From assembly GCA_049975385.1 (NCBI GenBank), contig JBNGDO010000020.1, positions 1-46,859 of the forward strand: DNA of 46,859 nucleotides, written 5' to 3'. The translations under genes and the position numbers were made by a program. The notes below the pieces were generated by a model. It was not told the DNA's origin. It did no database searches and was given only the letters and a program-made list of their open reading frames with translations. This stretch comes from DSWT01 sp049975385. GTDB lineage: Bacteria > Chloroflexota > Anaerolineae > B4-G1 > SLSP01. Positions 33,151 through 41,225 of the stretch are shown here, in pieces. The number at the start of each line of letters is the position of its first letter. Positions within the stretch are counted from its first letter, which is position 1.

Positions 33151-33381
33151 ATGACAGAAGACCTGGCACGAGAATACGACATTTCCATAGATTGGGAACA
33201 GCTTGAAATGATAGCACGTCTGTCGCCGGCAGAGCGGGTTTTAGCTGGGATGCGCGCCCAGGCTTTTGCTATGGCAGCCCTGCGCGGCACATTGCACCGT
33301 CGTTTTCCAGAAATGTCGCGCTCCGAGCTAAACATGAAAACACTTGCTTATCTGACCCCATTGAGGATGAAAGTACCATGA
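33151..33381 (+). CDS. Small helical protein paired with a nucleotidyltransferase (possible antitoxin)
   Basis: 76 aa. The C-terminal half (SPAERVLAGMRAQAFAMAAL, then RRFPEMSRSELNMKTL) resembles short proteins that I have seen encoded next to AbiEii-like nucleotidyltransferases. Its stop overlaps the next start by four bases. It has no recognised DNA-binding motif. An antitoxin or accessory role is inferred from gene order only. Confidence 0.65.
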   Translation: MTEDLAREYDISIDWEQLEMIARLSPAERVLAGMRAQAFAMAALRGTLHRRFPEMSRSELNMKTLAYLTPLRMKVP

Positions 33382-34010
33382 GCGCCATTGGTTTTTATCT
33401 ACGTATCATACGAGCACTAGAAGAAATCGACGCGCCATATATGATCGTTGGCGCGTTTGCCGGATTAGCTTTCGGCGTCACGCGCGCGACCTTTGATGTG
33501 GATATCCTGGTTGATTTGCATGATGATGACTTCAATGCGCTGGCAGAGCGGTTTCCTCCTCCACGCTACGACGCTGATCCCGAAATGATGCGCAATTCCA
33601 CCCGGATGGGCATCATGTTCAACATCATCGACACAGAAGAAGGCGTAAAGGCTGATTTGGTCCCACTGACCCGCGAACCGGGCTATCGCCTTGCCTTTGA
33701 CAGGCGCGTGCGGCAAGTTTTTCAGGATGAAGAAGGCGATAGTTTCGAAGCATGGTGTGCGCAACCGACGGACATCATCATTGGAAAACTCAAAGCCTGG
33801 GCCGAAGGGCGTTCAAGCAAACATCCGGCGGATATTGCAGCTATGCTGGCCTTCGCATTCAGTGGATTAAGCTCAGAAACGATAAACGTGCAGGCGATTG
33901 AAATCGAAGCTGCACGACTGGGCATTGACGTTGTCAAGTTGTGGCATGATGTATTATCTGATGCACAGAAGGCCACGCGCCGTTATAAGGAGAATCATGA
34001 TGGAGACTAA
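33378..34010 (+). CDS. AbiEii/DUF6036-like nucleotidyltransferase (possible toxin)
   Basis: 210 aa. Nucleotidyltransferase core: YMIVGAFAGLAFGVTRATFDVDIL, with the G-x-R-x-T-x-D-x-D pattern, and a later acidic segment VKADLVPL. The C-terminal part is helical (DIIIGKLKAWAEGRSSKHPADIAAML), a lysine-containing region typical of AbiEii-type enzymes. Such proteins transfer nucleotides, often to tRNA, as toxins. It overlaps the 76-aa gene upstream and the small dehydratase subunit downstream (about 11 bp), so it is embedded in the metabolic operon. Confidence 0.8.
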   Translation: MSAIGFYLRIIRALEEIDAPYMIVGAFAGLAFGVTRATFDVDILVDLHDDDFNALAERFPPPRYDADPEMMRNSTRMGIMFNIIDTEEGVKADLVPLTREPGYRLAFDRRVRQVFQDEEGDSFEAWCAQPTDIIIGKLKAWAEGRSSKHPADIAAMLAFAFSGLSSETINVQAIEIEAARLGIDVVKLWHDVLSDAQKATRRYKENHDGD

Positions 34011-34494
34011 AATCGCCGGCCGTGTCTGGAAATACGGCGACGACGTCAACACCGATGTCATTTTTCCTGGCAAGTACACGTACAGCCTCACCGATCCGGC
34101 GGAGATGGCCAAGCACGCGCTCGAAGACCTGGATCCGTCGTTCGTGAAGAACGTGCGGCCCGGTGACATCATCGTGGCGGGCAAGAACTGGGGCTGCGGC
34201 AGCTCCCGCGAACAGGCCGTGGTCTGCCTCAAAGAGGCCGGCGTGGGCGCGATTGTAGCGCGCAGTTTCGCCCGCATCTACTTCCGCAACGCCATCAACT
34301 ACGCGCTGCCCATCGTCACGTGTGATGCGGTGGACAGCGTCGAATCCGGCGACGAGATCACCATCGACTTTACCGCCGGAACCGTCATCACCCCGCGCGC
34401 CACGTACACCTTCCCAACATTCCCGCCGGAAGTGATGGCAATCCTGGAAGCGGGTGGTTTGATTCCATATACGCAGCAAGCGTTAGGTGTCTAA
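34000..34494 (+). CDS. Aconitase/3-isopropylmalate dehydratase-like small subunit 2
   Basis: 164 aa from ATG 34000. An ATG one codon earlier (33997) is adjacent, but AAGGAG at 33987-33992 is better spaced for 34000. LeuD fold: GDDVNTDVIFPGKYTYSLTD, with substrate loop YTYSLTD in place of YL-type loops, then GKNWGCGSSREQAVVCL and RSFARIYFRNAINYALPI. This loop differs from small subunit 1, indicating distinct substrate choice. It starts inside the end of the nucleotidyltransferase gene. The spacer after it is filled by a palindromic heptamer hairpin. Confidence 0.9.
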   Translation: METKIAGRVWKYGDDVNTDVIFPGKYTYSLTDPAEMAKHALEDLDPSFVKNVRPGDIIVAGKNWGCGSSREQAVVCLKEAGVGAIVARSFARIYFRNAINYALPIVTCDAVDSVESGDEITIDFTAGTVITPRATYTFPTFPPEVMAILEAGGLIPYTQQALGV

Positions 34495-34500
34495 AAAATA

Positions 34501-34564
34501 GGGATTGGGGACTAGGGATTAGGGATTGGGCGGCCCAATCCCTAATCCCTAGTCCCCAGTTCCC
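34501..34564. repeat. Perfect 25-bp hairpin built from GGGATTA-type heptamers
   Basis: Left array GGGATTG/GGGACTA/GGGATTA/GGGATTG faces its exact complement. The stem 34507-34531 pairs without mismatch with 34533-34557 and extends with one or two mismatches to 34501 and 34564. It occupies almost the whole spacer between a dehydratase small subunit and isocitrate dehydrogenase. It is flanked by A-rich sequence on the left, so it could act as a bidirectional terminator or a processing site. Confidence 0.9.
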
Positions 34565-34587
34565 AATAAACTATCATCGGAGGAACC

Positions 34588-35706
34588 ATGGCTAAATACA
34601 AAATCGCTTTGATGCCAGGCGACGGCATCGGCAACGACGTGATGGACGCGGGCAAGATCGTGCTGGACAAGATCGCGCTGGACGCGGAGTACGTCCCTGC
34701 CGACATTGGTTGGGAGTTCTGGCGGACGGAGGGCGAGGCACTGCCGCAGCGCACGGTGGACACGCTCAAGACGTGCACCTGCGCGCTTTTCGCGGCGATT
34801 ACGTCCAAGCCCAAGGAAGAGGCTGAAGCTGAATTGATCCCCGAATTGCAGGGAACGGGCCTGATCTATCGCAGCCCCATTGTGCGGCTACGGCAGATGT
34901 TCGACCTGTACGCAAATCTACGCCCGTGCAAGGCGTTCAAAGGCAATCCGCTCAATTACCGGGATGACATCGACCTTGTCGTTTTCCGCGAGAACACGCA
35001 AGGCCTCTACGCTGGGGTAGAGTTTCACCCGCTGCCCAACGATTTGCGCGCCAAACTCGAGGAATTCAGCCCACGGATGGCAGCGTTCGCGGGGGTGGAT
35101 TCGGCAGACATCGCGCTTTCGACGCGTATCTTCACCCGCGAGGGCTGCCAGCGCATTGTGCGCCGGGCCTTCGAGTACGCCAAGCAGTTCGGTTATCCCA
35201 CGGTGACGCTGGTTTCCAAGCCCAACGTCATCCGTGAAACCTCCGGGCTGATGGTGCGCGAGGCACGCAAGATCGCGGCGGAGTATCCCGGTATTGACCT
35301 CTGGGAAACCAACGTGGATGCGATGGCGATGTGGCTGATCAAGAATCCGCAGGATTATGGCGTGATGGTCGCCAGCAATATGTTCGGCGATATTGTCTCG
35401 GATTTGGCAGCGCAGCTTGTGGGCGGGCTGGGCTTCGCGGCTAGCGGTAATCTGGGCGATGACTTTGCCGTCTTCGAGCCGACGCACGGCTCCGCGCCTA
35501 AGTATGCGGGGCAGTACAAGGTCAATCCCACCGCGATGCTGCTGTCCATCAAATTGATGCTCGACTGGCTCGGCGAGATGGACAAGGCGGCATCCCTGGA
35601 ACAAGCCATCGCCGCCGTCATCGAAGAAGGTGAGGTGTGCACCTACGATATGGGCGGTAGCGCCACCACGTTGGACGTGGCGCAGGCTATTGTGACGAAG
35701 CTGTAG
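34588..35706 (+). CDS. icd: Isocitrate (or homoisocitrate) dehydrogenase, NADP-type motif
   Basis: 372 aa, beta-decarboxylating dehydrogenase. N-terminal LMPGDGIGNDV, substrate-side YRSPIVRLRQMFDLYANLRP, and EPTHGSAPKYAG with Lys305-Tyr306. In E. coli IDH the same Lys-Tyr pair contacts the NADP 2'-phosphate, whereas isopropylmalate dehydrogenases have Asp-Ile, so NADP-linked isocitrate dehydrogenase is favoured over LeuB. Reaction: isocitrate + NADP+ <-> 2-oxoglutarate + CO2 + NADPH, reversible for reductive carboxylation. It is the last metabolic gene of the cluster. The ATG is preceded by GGAGG. A homoisocitrate role cannot be excluded because the S-P-I-V loop is unusual. Confidence 0.85.
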   Translation: MAKYKIALMPGDGIGNDVMDAGKIVLDKIALDAEYVPADIGWEFWRTEGEALPQRTVDTLKTCTCALFAAITSKPKEEAEAELIPELQGTGLIYRSPIVRLRQMFDLYANLRPCKAFKGNPLNYRDDIDLVVFRENTQGLYAGVEFHPLPNDLRAKLEEFSPRMAAFAGVDSADIALSTRIFTREGCQRIVRRAFEYAKQFGYPTVTLVSKPNVIRETSGLMVREARKIAAEYPGIDLWETNVDAMAMWLIKNPQDYGVMVASNMFGDIVSDLAAQLVGGLGFAASGNLGDDFAVFEPTHGSAPKYAGQYKVNPTAMLLSIKLMLDWLGEMDKAASLEQAIAAVIEEGEVCTYDMGGSATTLDVAQAIVTKL

Positions 35707-35713
35707 AGGTAGC

Positions 35714-37765
35714 GTGGCAACAGAGTTACCCGTTCGTGCGGACGCCAACCAGCGTCAAGCAACAGTGCTCCGCGACAAGCTGGTCGTGAATTGGGCACGT
35801 TATGCGCAGGCCATCGCGCCGTGGTTGATTGCGCTGGCTTTTGTCACCGTAGAGATCCGGCGCGTGTGGAACCAGATTGCCGTGCGCTACCCTGACTTCT
35901 TCGGGTGGGCCGAGCGCGCCGCGCGCCTCGATTTCACCAACCTCGCCCATCCCGATTGGGTGCACGGCCTCTATCCTCTGGGATACCCCTTGTTACTGCG
36001 CTTGGGCCGCGAGTTGGGCGTCGATGTGCTGCGCACCGCGTTTGCGCTCTCCATCTTCGGCGGCTTTCTCGGGCTGCTCGGTACGTATTGGCTGGTGCGC
36101 CGGATGACAGGTCGTTGGTGGTTGGCGATCTTGACCGAGCTTTTACAGGCATGTATGGCCTTTTACCTTTTCTACGGCAACCTGGATGCGACCGACATGC
36201 TGGCTTCTGGCCTAATCCTCTGCGCGTTCCCGCTGCTGCTGAGCGAAAAGCAACGTCGAACGGCGGCTTTCTGGGCTGGACTGCTGGTAGGACTCTCGTA
36301 TTTGATCCGGTACACGGCTTCGATGACGGTGGTGGCGTGTGTACTCTTCCTGCTGATCCCCTTCATCGTGCGCCGCGACCGGGAGAGTTTATGGATTACG
36401 GGTTCCTTCTTACTCGGCGCTTTTATTGGCGCATTCCCACAGTTCCTTTGCAGCTTTCTCGTCAAGGGCACGCCGTTCTACAACGAGCAGCCGCACAATC
36501 TATGGTTTCACCTGCGCGGCTCCTCGGACTACATCTACGCCTGGCACGAGGTCCCGATGGACATCGGGATGCTGGAGGTGATTCGGGCGCAGCCCAAGGC
36601 TTTTGCCTCTCACTGGTGGCAGACGTTCCTGAGCTACTGGCGTACCAGCGAGGGCTACTCGGTGGATGGGTTTTTCGGCATCTTCGCAATGGCCGGATTC
36701 TGGTTTGCGATGCTCTACACACGGGGTGATCTTAAGCCAAAAGCGCGCGCGTTTTTCGGTATCTACACCGCGGGCTTGATCGCGCTACTCTCGATGGCCC
36801 GGCTCGACCGGCGGTTCCTGATCACGCTGATGCCGTTGCAGGTTTTCGGCAGCCTTTATTTTGCGTGGTTGTTGCTGCCTGAGAAGGTGGCGGTGCGTCG
36901 CTGGCAGATTCCGCTGCGCCTGCCCTTGCTGTTGCTCCTGTGCATCCCGTATCTGTCCCAATCGTTCACGTTTATGGTCAGCAACCACGGCGACGAGGCG
37001 GTGGTCGAGGTCAGCAACACGCTGCACGCGGCCGGGATGCAGACGGCGAACGAGGTTTTCAGTACTCACGTTGACTATCACGACGTGGCATCACCCTGGA
37101 AATGGCGCTACACGATGGCGTTCATCATGGCGCGCGACCTGGAGACCCACGAGGAGATCCTGGGATACATCCAGGAGCACGGCTACCGGTTCTTCATTAT
37201 GGACAAAACTACGGGACTGTTTATCTATCCTACTCAGGAAGAGCTGCTCAATCCCGAAAACCGGTATCCTGGGTTGACGCCGATCTACGTCCCCGACGAA
37301 CGTGAAGCCGTTATCTATCGCGTGGAAGGGCCACAGTGGCCGCACCCCACAGCGATTTCTGCGACGTTGGAGAACGGCATCGCGTTGACTGGTTACGAAC
37401 TGTATCAGAGCGCCGATCAGCCGCCGGGAGGTGGACAGCGCGTTGGGCTGTACCTCCACTGGCGCGCATCGGCACCGATCTCACAATCTCTCAAGGTCTT
37501 TGTCCACGTCTTTGATGCGGATGGGCAGTTAGTGACCCAGCATGACAGCATTCCAGCACTGTGGACTTATCCCGTAGAGCGCTGGGCCGTGGGGGAGAAC
37601 GTGGTGGATTTCCATCCGCTGCTCTTCGCGCCGGAGGCGGGATGGGGGCCATTCACGCTTCGGGTGGGATTTTATGATGCCGGGACCGGCGTGCGTATCC
37701 CTGTGCAAGCTGCGGAGGAAGTGTCGGACGAGGCTATTGCGGTGACCCAATTCACGTTGGAGTAA
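35714..37765 (+). CDS. Polytopic glycosyltransferase-like membrane protein with C-terminal beta domain
   Basis: 683 aa from GTG 35714, with GAGG just upstream and 7 bp after the icd stop. About 11-12 transmembrane helices occupy residues 30-430, in the style of ArnT/PMT-type polyprenyl-sugar transferases. An N-terminal first loop holds DFFGWAERAARLDF and HPDWVHGLYPLGYPLLLRL. A soluble C-terminal ~250 residues (about 430-683) end in a beta-sandwich (GIALTGYELYQSADQ, LKVFVHVFDADGQLVTQHD, FTLRVGFYDAGTGVRIPV) common in Chloroflexota membrane proteins. It probably transfers sugars to lipids or proteins outside the membrane. Donor and acceptor are unknown. The ScpA gene converges 30 bp beyond its stop. 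Confidence 0.8.
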   Translation: MATELPVRADANQRQATVLRDKLVVNWARYAQAIAPWLIALAFVTVEIRRVWNQIAVRYPDFFGWAERAARLDFTNLAHPDWVHGLYPLGYPLLLRLGRELGVDVLRTAFALSIFGGFLGLLGTYWLVRRMTGRWWLAILTELLQACMAFYLFYGNLDATDMLASGLILCAFPLLLSEKQRRTAAFWAGLLVGLSYLIRYTASMTVVACVLFLLIPFIVRRDRESLWITGSFLLGAFIGAFPQFLCSFLVKGTPFYNEQPHNLWFHLRGSSDYIYAWHEVPMDIGMLEVIRAQPKAFASHWWQTFLSYWRTSEGYSVDGFFGIFAMAGFWFAMLYTRGDLKPKARAFFGIYTAGLIALLSMARLDRRFLITLMPLQVFGSLYFAWLLLPEKVAVRRWQIPLRLPLLLLLCIPYLSQSFTFMVSNHGDEAVVEVSNTLHAAGMQTANEVFSTHVDYHDVASPWKWRYTMAFIMARDLETHEEILGYIQEHGYRFFIMDKTTGLFIYPTQEELLNPENRYPGLTPIYVPDEREAVIYRVEGPQWPHPTAISATLENGIALTGYELYQSADQPPGGGQRVGLYLHWRASAPISQSLKVFVHVFDADGQLVTQHDSIPALWTYPVERWAVGENVVDFHPLLFAPEAGWGPFTLRVGFYDAGTGVRIPVQAAEEVSDEAIAVTQFTLE

Positions 37766-37794
37766 GACAGACGTTTTCTGGCCGGCACAAAGCT

Positions 37795-38577
37795 TCAATC
37801 GCCATTTTGCACAGCGGGTTCTTTGATTTCTTCTGGTGGTACGAGGGCTTCGATGACGATGTCGCCAAAGCGGTTTTGTTGTTGGGCCTGTACAGTGCAC
37901 TGTTTGATCAACTCCAAAATCGCCTGTAATGTGACGACGGCTTCGACGCGCGTGGGCTGTTGGCTCAACAGCGCACGGTACGTCACAGTCATAGCGTGGG
38001 TGGATGATTTTGCCCAGCGGATGAGGCGTTGGCGTATCAGGCGAATCTGCTGGGCCACGCTGATGCGCGGACGTTGGATCGCTTCCTGAGGCGTCGGCCC
38101 TTCGGTAGGAAACAACACGGCCTGCGCTGCCGCGCGCAGGTCTGCTACCGTTGCTCCCGATAAGTCGATGGTGTAATTTTGGGGGCGCGGCGGTGGGCCA
38201 ACGTGGACATAAGCGCGCAATCCGACTTCATCGCGCTCCCGCAGCCACTGTGCTGCCTCTTTGTACTGCCGGTAAGCACGCAACTGCCGCACCAACTCGT
38301 CCCCGATGTCGTCTTCGTCTCGCACGAGCCGCGCCGACTCTGGCGGTTTAGGTAGCAGTGCCCGCGACTTGATCCATAGCAGGCGTGCGGCGACTGCTAA
38401 AAAGTCCGCTATAACCTCGATCTGCATCTTCTCGCGGAGCACATTCACCTGCGCAAGGAACTCGTCGGTCACTTTTGCCAGAGCGACCTTCGTGATATCC
38501 AATTCGTTCTTCTCGATGAGATGTAACAGCAGTTCCAGCGGCCCCTCGAAGATGGACGTGGTGATTTCATAGCTCAT
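37795..38577 (-). CDS. scpA: Segregation and condensation protein A
   Basis: 260 aa. ScpA kleisin features: the N-terminal FEGPLELLLHLIEKNELDITKVALAKVTDEFL, which binds the SMC neck, an ARLLWIKSRALLP helix, and a C-terminal winged-helix part (VTLQAILELIKQ). With SMC and ScpB it forms condensin for chromosome segregation. scpB is not in this window. The gene is convergent with the glycosyltransferase gene and has no partner on its strand here. The upstream 336 bp (38578-38913) should contain its promoter; none is clear. Confidence 0.93.
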   Translation of the reverse strand: MSYEITTSIFEGPLELLLHLIEKNELDITKVALAKVTDEFLAQVNVLREKMQIEVIADFLAVAARLLWIKSRALLPKPPESARLVRDEDDIGDELVRQLRAYRQYKEAAQWLRERDEVGLRAYVHVGPPPRPQNYTIDLSGATVADLRAAAQAVLFPTEGPTPQEAIQRPRISVAQQIRLIRQRLIRWAKSSTHAMTVTYRALLSQQPTRVEAVVTLQAILELIKQCTVQAQQQNRFGDIVIEALVPPEEIKEPAVQNGD

Positions 38578-38913
38578 AGATGTGCGTTTCCTGTTCTCAA
38601 GATAAGGCCTAACCGCGCAGATACTTGCTTAACGAGCAAGAAAACGGGCGTCGAAGGCTGTGTTGGTTCCGGTTTATCCGGGTTAGGCACAGCATAATCG
38701 AAAAGTGAGAATGTTCAAGTGGGGGAGTGGGAATTGGTAATCAGGGATTGGTAATCAGGTAATGAGTAACGAGTTTTCACCATTCGCTGATTCGCTCATT
38801 TCATGGTATTATTTGGGATAATCTTTGGGATAATGACACGGAATCGCAAATAACTTGACTATTTGACTACCCGACTAACGACTATCTGACGACCTGACGC
38901 TTCTGGGGGAACT
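38578..38913. other. 336-bp intergenic region with several short-repeat families
   Basis: No gene. A small hairpin CTTGCT/AGCAAG lies near 38627-38643. Heptamer-like GGTAATC/AGGGATT units are at about 38733-38772. A reversed GAATCAGCGAAT-family stretch lies at 38780-38802, two 11-bp direct repeats TTTGGGATAAT are at 38812-38822 and 38824-38834, and an 8-mer YYGACTAY array covers 38853-38901. It lies between divergent genes and must hold both promoters, which I could not place. Confidence 0.6.
38812..38834. repeat. 12-bp-period direct repeat TTTGGGATAAT
   Basis: Two exact 11-bp copies (38812-38822, 38824-38834) separated by one C. The first copy also forms an ATTAT-TTGGG-ATAAT inverted repeat with the preceding bases. 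Each ends in GATAAT, a possible -10, though no matching -35 is found at 17 bases. Confidence 0.5.
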
Positions 38914-39684
38914 GTGGACGTCCTGACTCCGGTGTTGCTATTGCTGGCAGAATTGTTCGTCGTCCTGGGGTTGCTGCTCTGGGCTGACCGCTGGCTGCAT
39001 CGCCATCTCCAGGGCGTGATGTTTCTCCTCAGCAACGACGAGGAAATCGCTCTTTGGTTGTATGCCATCATTCTGCTGCCTGGCGTGCTGCTGCACGAGG
39101 TTAGTCATGCCCTGGCAGCCGCCATCGTTGGCGTGAGAATTGGCCGCATCAACATCCTCCCGCGCCGGGTGGGCAAGCGCATCCAACTGGGCTTTGTGCC
39201 GGTGCAAGAGACCGACTTCATCCGTGCTAGTTTCATCGGTGCAGCACCGCTTTTTTGCGGCGGATTGGCCGTTATTGCGCTGGGGTACAAGGTCTTTGGC
39301 GCGCCGGAGGTTGTCGCGGCTCTGGCGGGGCAGGATTGGCTGGCCGCATTTAGGGGGCTGTCCGCCGCGTTCCAGGCCCCGGACGCGTGGATTTGGGCCT
39401 ACCTGGTCTTCGCCATCGGCAATACGATGCTGCCGAGCCGCTCCGACATCCACGCCTGGCCTTTTATTGGATTTGTGGCCGTGGTGTTGGTATTTCTCGT
39501 GCTGCTGCTCGGTGGTGGGACGCTGTTGTTGGATGGCCTGGGGCAGTTTCTCACCGTCGCTGTGCGATGGATAGTGCTGCTCGGTGGATGTACGTTGCTG
39601 ATTGATCTGCCCTTCTTCGCACTGATCCTCGTGGGGCAGAAGGCATTGGAACACGTCAAGGGCGTTCGTCTGGAGTACCGGTAA
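38914..39684 (+). CDS. Site-2-protease-like (M50-type) membrane protein
   Basis: 256 aa from GTG 38914 with GGGGGA upstream. Six or so hydrophobic segments. The zinc-peptidase motif HEVSH (His61-Glu62...His65) lies in a membrane helix (LLHEVSHALAAAIVGVRIG), as in M50 proteases. A following GAAPLFCGG stretch resembles a second M50 helix. The usual NPDG/LDG third-ligand motif is not clear, although IHAWPFIG near residue 190 could contribute. It may cleave a membrane-bound regulator or be an inactive relative. The next gene starts within 51 bp. Confidence 0.7.
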   Translation: MDVLTPVLLLLAELFVVLGLLLWADRWLHRHLQGVMFLLSNDEEIALWLYAIILLPGVLLHEVSHALAAAIVGVRIGRINILPRRVGKRIQLGFVPVQETDFIRASFIGAAPLFCGGLAVIALGYKVFGAPEVVAALAGQDWLAAFRGLSAAFQAPDAWIWAYLVFAIGNTMLPSRSDIHAWPFIGFVAVVLVFLVLLLGGGTLLLDGLGQFLTVAVRWIVLLGGCTLLIDLPFFALILVGQKALEHVKGVRLEYR

Positions 39685-39689
39685 GGATG

Positions 39690-39734
39690 CAGGAGACAAG
39701 AGGCAGGAGGCAAGAAGCAGGAGGCAAGATACAG
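39690..39734. repeat. GGAGGCA-type heptamer array supplying a ribosome-binding site
   Basis: Six to seven tandem 7-mers (GCAGGAG/ACAAGAG/GCAGGAG/GCAAGAA/GCAGGAG/GCAAGAT) lie directly before GTG 39735. The AGGAGG at 39719-39724, the best ribosome site for the next gene, is part of the repeat. An in-frame ATG at 39687 would translate the array as a charged N-terminus. Confidence 0.75.
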
Positions 39735-41174
39735 GTGGCAAAGAATTGGCCTGCCGTAGCGATTTTGGTGATTTTCTTGGTGGTTGGGACGTTGTACGCG
39801 GTGTACACGCCTGTGTGGCAAGCACCCGACGAACCCGCGCACTACAACTACATCCGCGCGCTGGCCGAGGGCGATGGCTTCCCCGAGTTGGAGCTAGGCG
39901 ATTACGATCAAGCGTATCTTTCGCGCCTGACCTCAGAAGGATTCCCACCGGAGCTTTCGGTGGCTTCACTGGAATACGAAGATCACCAGCCGCCACTTTA
40001 TTACTTGCTGGCCATGCCGGTCTACCGGCTCTTTGCTGGTGAGGTGATTCCATTGCGGCTCTTCTCGCTCTTACTCGGTGCCATCGGCGTCGCCATGGTG
40101 ATGTGTATCCTGCGCGAATTCTGGCCGGAGCGGCCCGGACTGGCCTGGTTGGGCAGCGGTATCGTCGCCTTCATCCCGCAGTTCGTGGCGATGATCGCCT
40201 CGATCAACAATGACGCGCTCACATTCGCGTTGTTGTGGCTGTGGCTGTGGTTGGCGCTGCGCTATCTGCGTGGCGCAACGTCGCCATGGATATTGGGCAG
40301 CGTGCTTGGTCTGCTGCTTCTCACCAAATCGACCGGGTATGGCGCGGTTGTGCTGGCAGTGTTGACGATTGCGCTACGCGCACGACGTACGGGACAATCG
40401 TTGCGATGGAGCGCGCGCGAGGTGCTCTTCGTCCTTGGCCCGGCACTCGTTTTGGGCGCGCTGTGGTGGGTGCGTAACAGTGTCGTCTATGGCTGGCCAG
40501 ACGTGATGGGCCTGATCCGCCACGATGCGATCGTGACCGGGCAGCCGCGCACGCTGGACTGGATTGCCCGCGATGGTCTGTTCCCGTTCCTCGGTGGGGC
40601 GCTGCGCACGACGTTCCGCTCTTTCTGGGGCCAGTTTGGCTGGATGGGCGTGGTTCTGGATGCGCGTATCTATCTGGGCCTGGCAATCTTCTCTGGCTTG
40701 ATTATCTGGGGTGCTGCGTGGCGTCTAGCGACGGGTCTGCGCGCTGGCCTCGAGGCTCGGCAGCGCGACGGCTTGCTCTTGCTTGGGGCGTCCGCGTTGA
40801 TCACCGCTGCGCTGTTCGTGGGATACAACCTCACGTTCGTGCAACATCAAGGCCGCTACCTCTTCACAGCTTTGCCGCTCGTCGGATTGGCAGCCGCCGC
40901 TGGATTGCAGCAACTCCTCAATCGCAAGTTGGCCGTGGTCACGGCATTGTGTATGCTGCTCGCTCTGATTGTGGTTGGAGTCGTGGGACTGTTGGCCGGC
41001 GACCTCCCGTTCTGGTCGATGGCGCTGTTCGGCGTGGGGATGGTCGCATTGCCAGTCGCCGCTTTTGTCCCGCAGACCTGGCGTGGCTTGCTCAGTGCTG
41101 GGCTGCTCCTCGCGCTGGCTGCCCTGGATGTTTGGTGTTTGTTCGGCTTCATCGTCCCCATTCTCGCGCGTTGA
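39735..41174 (+). CDS. Polytopic membrane protein, DUF2142/glycosyltransferase-like
   Basis: 479 aa from GTG 39735; an in-frame ATG at 39687 would add 16 repeat-coded residues. About 12 hydrophobic segments begin with VAILVIFLVVGTLYAVY. The first loop contains PDEPAHYNYIRALAEG, the DEP-x-H motif of DUF2142-type and ArnT-like proteins, whose acidic residue is catalytic in GT-C enzymes. A second loop has EYEDHQPPLYYLLAMP. It probably builds surface glycans using polyprenyl-linked sugars, alongside the similar protein at 35714-37765. Substrate unknown. The stop is followed by a repeat-rich 51-bp spacer. Confidence 0.75.
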   Translation: MAKNWPAVAILVIFLVVGTLYAVYTPVWQAPDEPAHYNYIRALAEGDGFPELELGDYDQAYLSRLTSEGFPPELSVASLEYEDHQPPLYYLLAMPVYRLFAGEVIPLRLFSLLLGAIGVAMVMCILREFWPERPGLAWLGSGIVAFIPQFVAMIASINNDALTFALLWLWLWLALRYLRGATSPWILGSVLGLLLLTKSTGYGAVVLAVLTIALRARRTGQSLRWSAREVLFVLGPALVLGALWWVRNSVVYGWPDVMGLIRHDAIVTGQPRTLDWIARDGLFPFLGGALRTTFRSFWGQFGWMGVVLDARIYLGLAIFSGLIIWGAAWRLATGLRAGLEARQRDGLLLLGASALITAALFVGYNLTFVQHQGRYLFTALPLVGLAAAAGLQQLLNRKLAVVTALCMLLALIVVGVVGLLAGDLPFWSMALFGVGMVALPVAAFVPQTWRGLLSAGLLLALAALDVWCLFGFIVPILAR

Positions 41175-41225
41175 TCAGGATTCCCCCATTCGTTGATTCT
41201 CCATTCTTAATTCACGAGGAGATTT

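Noticed and set aside
30688..33217. Two long minus-strand open frames (about 455 and 490 codons) opposite the Nudix and dehydratase genes
   Set aside because: Arg/His-rich shadow products without motifs, against well-supported plus-strand genes.
28777..35706. leuC/leuD/leuB leucine biosynthesis
   Set aside because: No leuA; there are two dehydratase pairs, and the dehydrogenase has the Lys-Tyr NADP-type motif of isocitrate dehydrogenase. CoA-ligase and lyase genes point to tricarboxylates.
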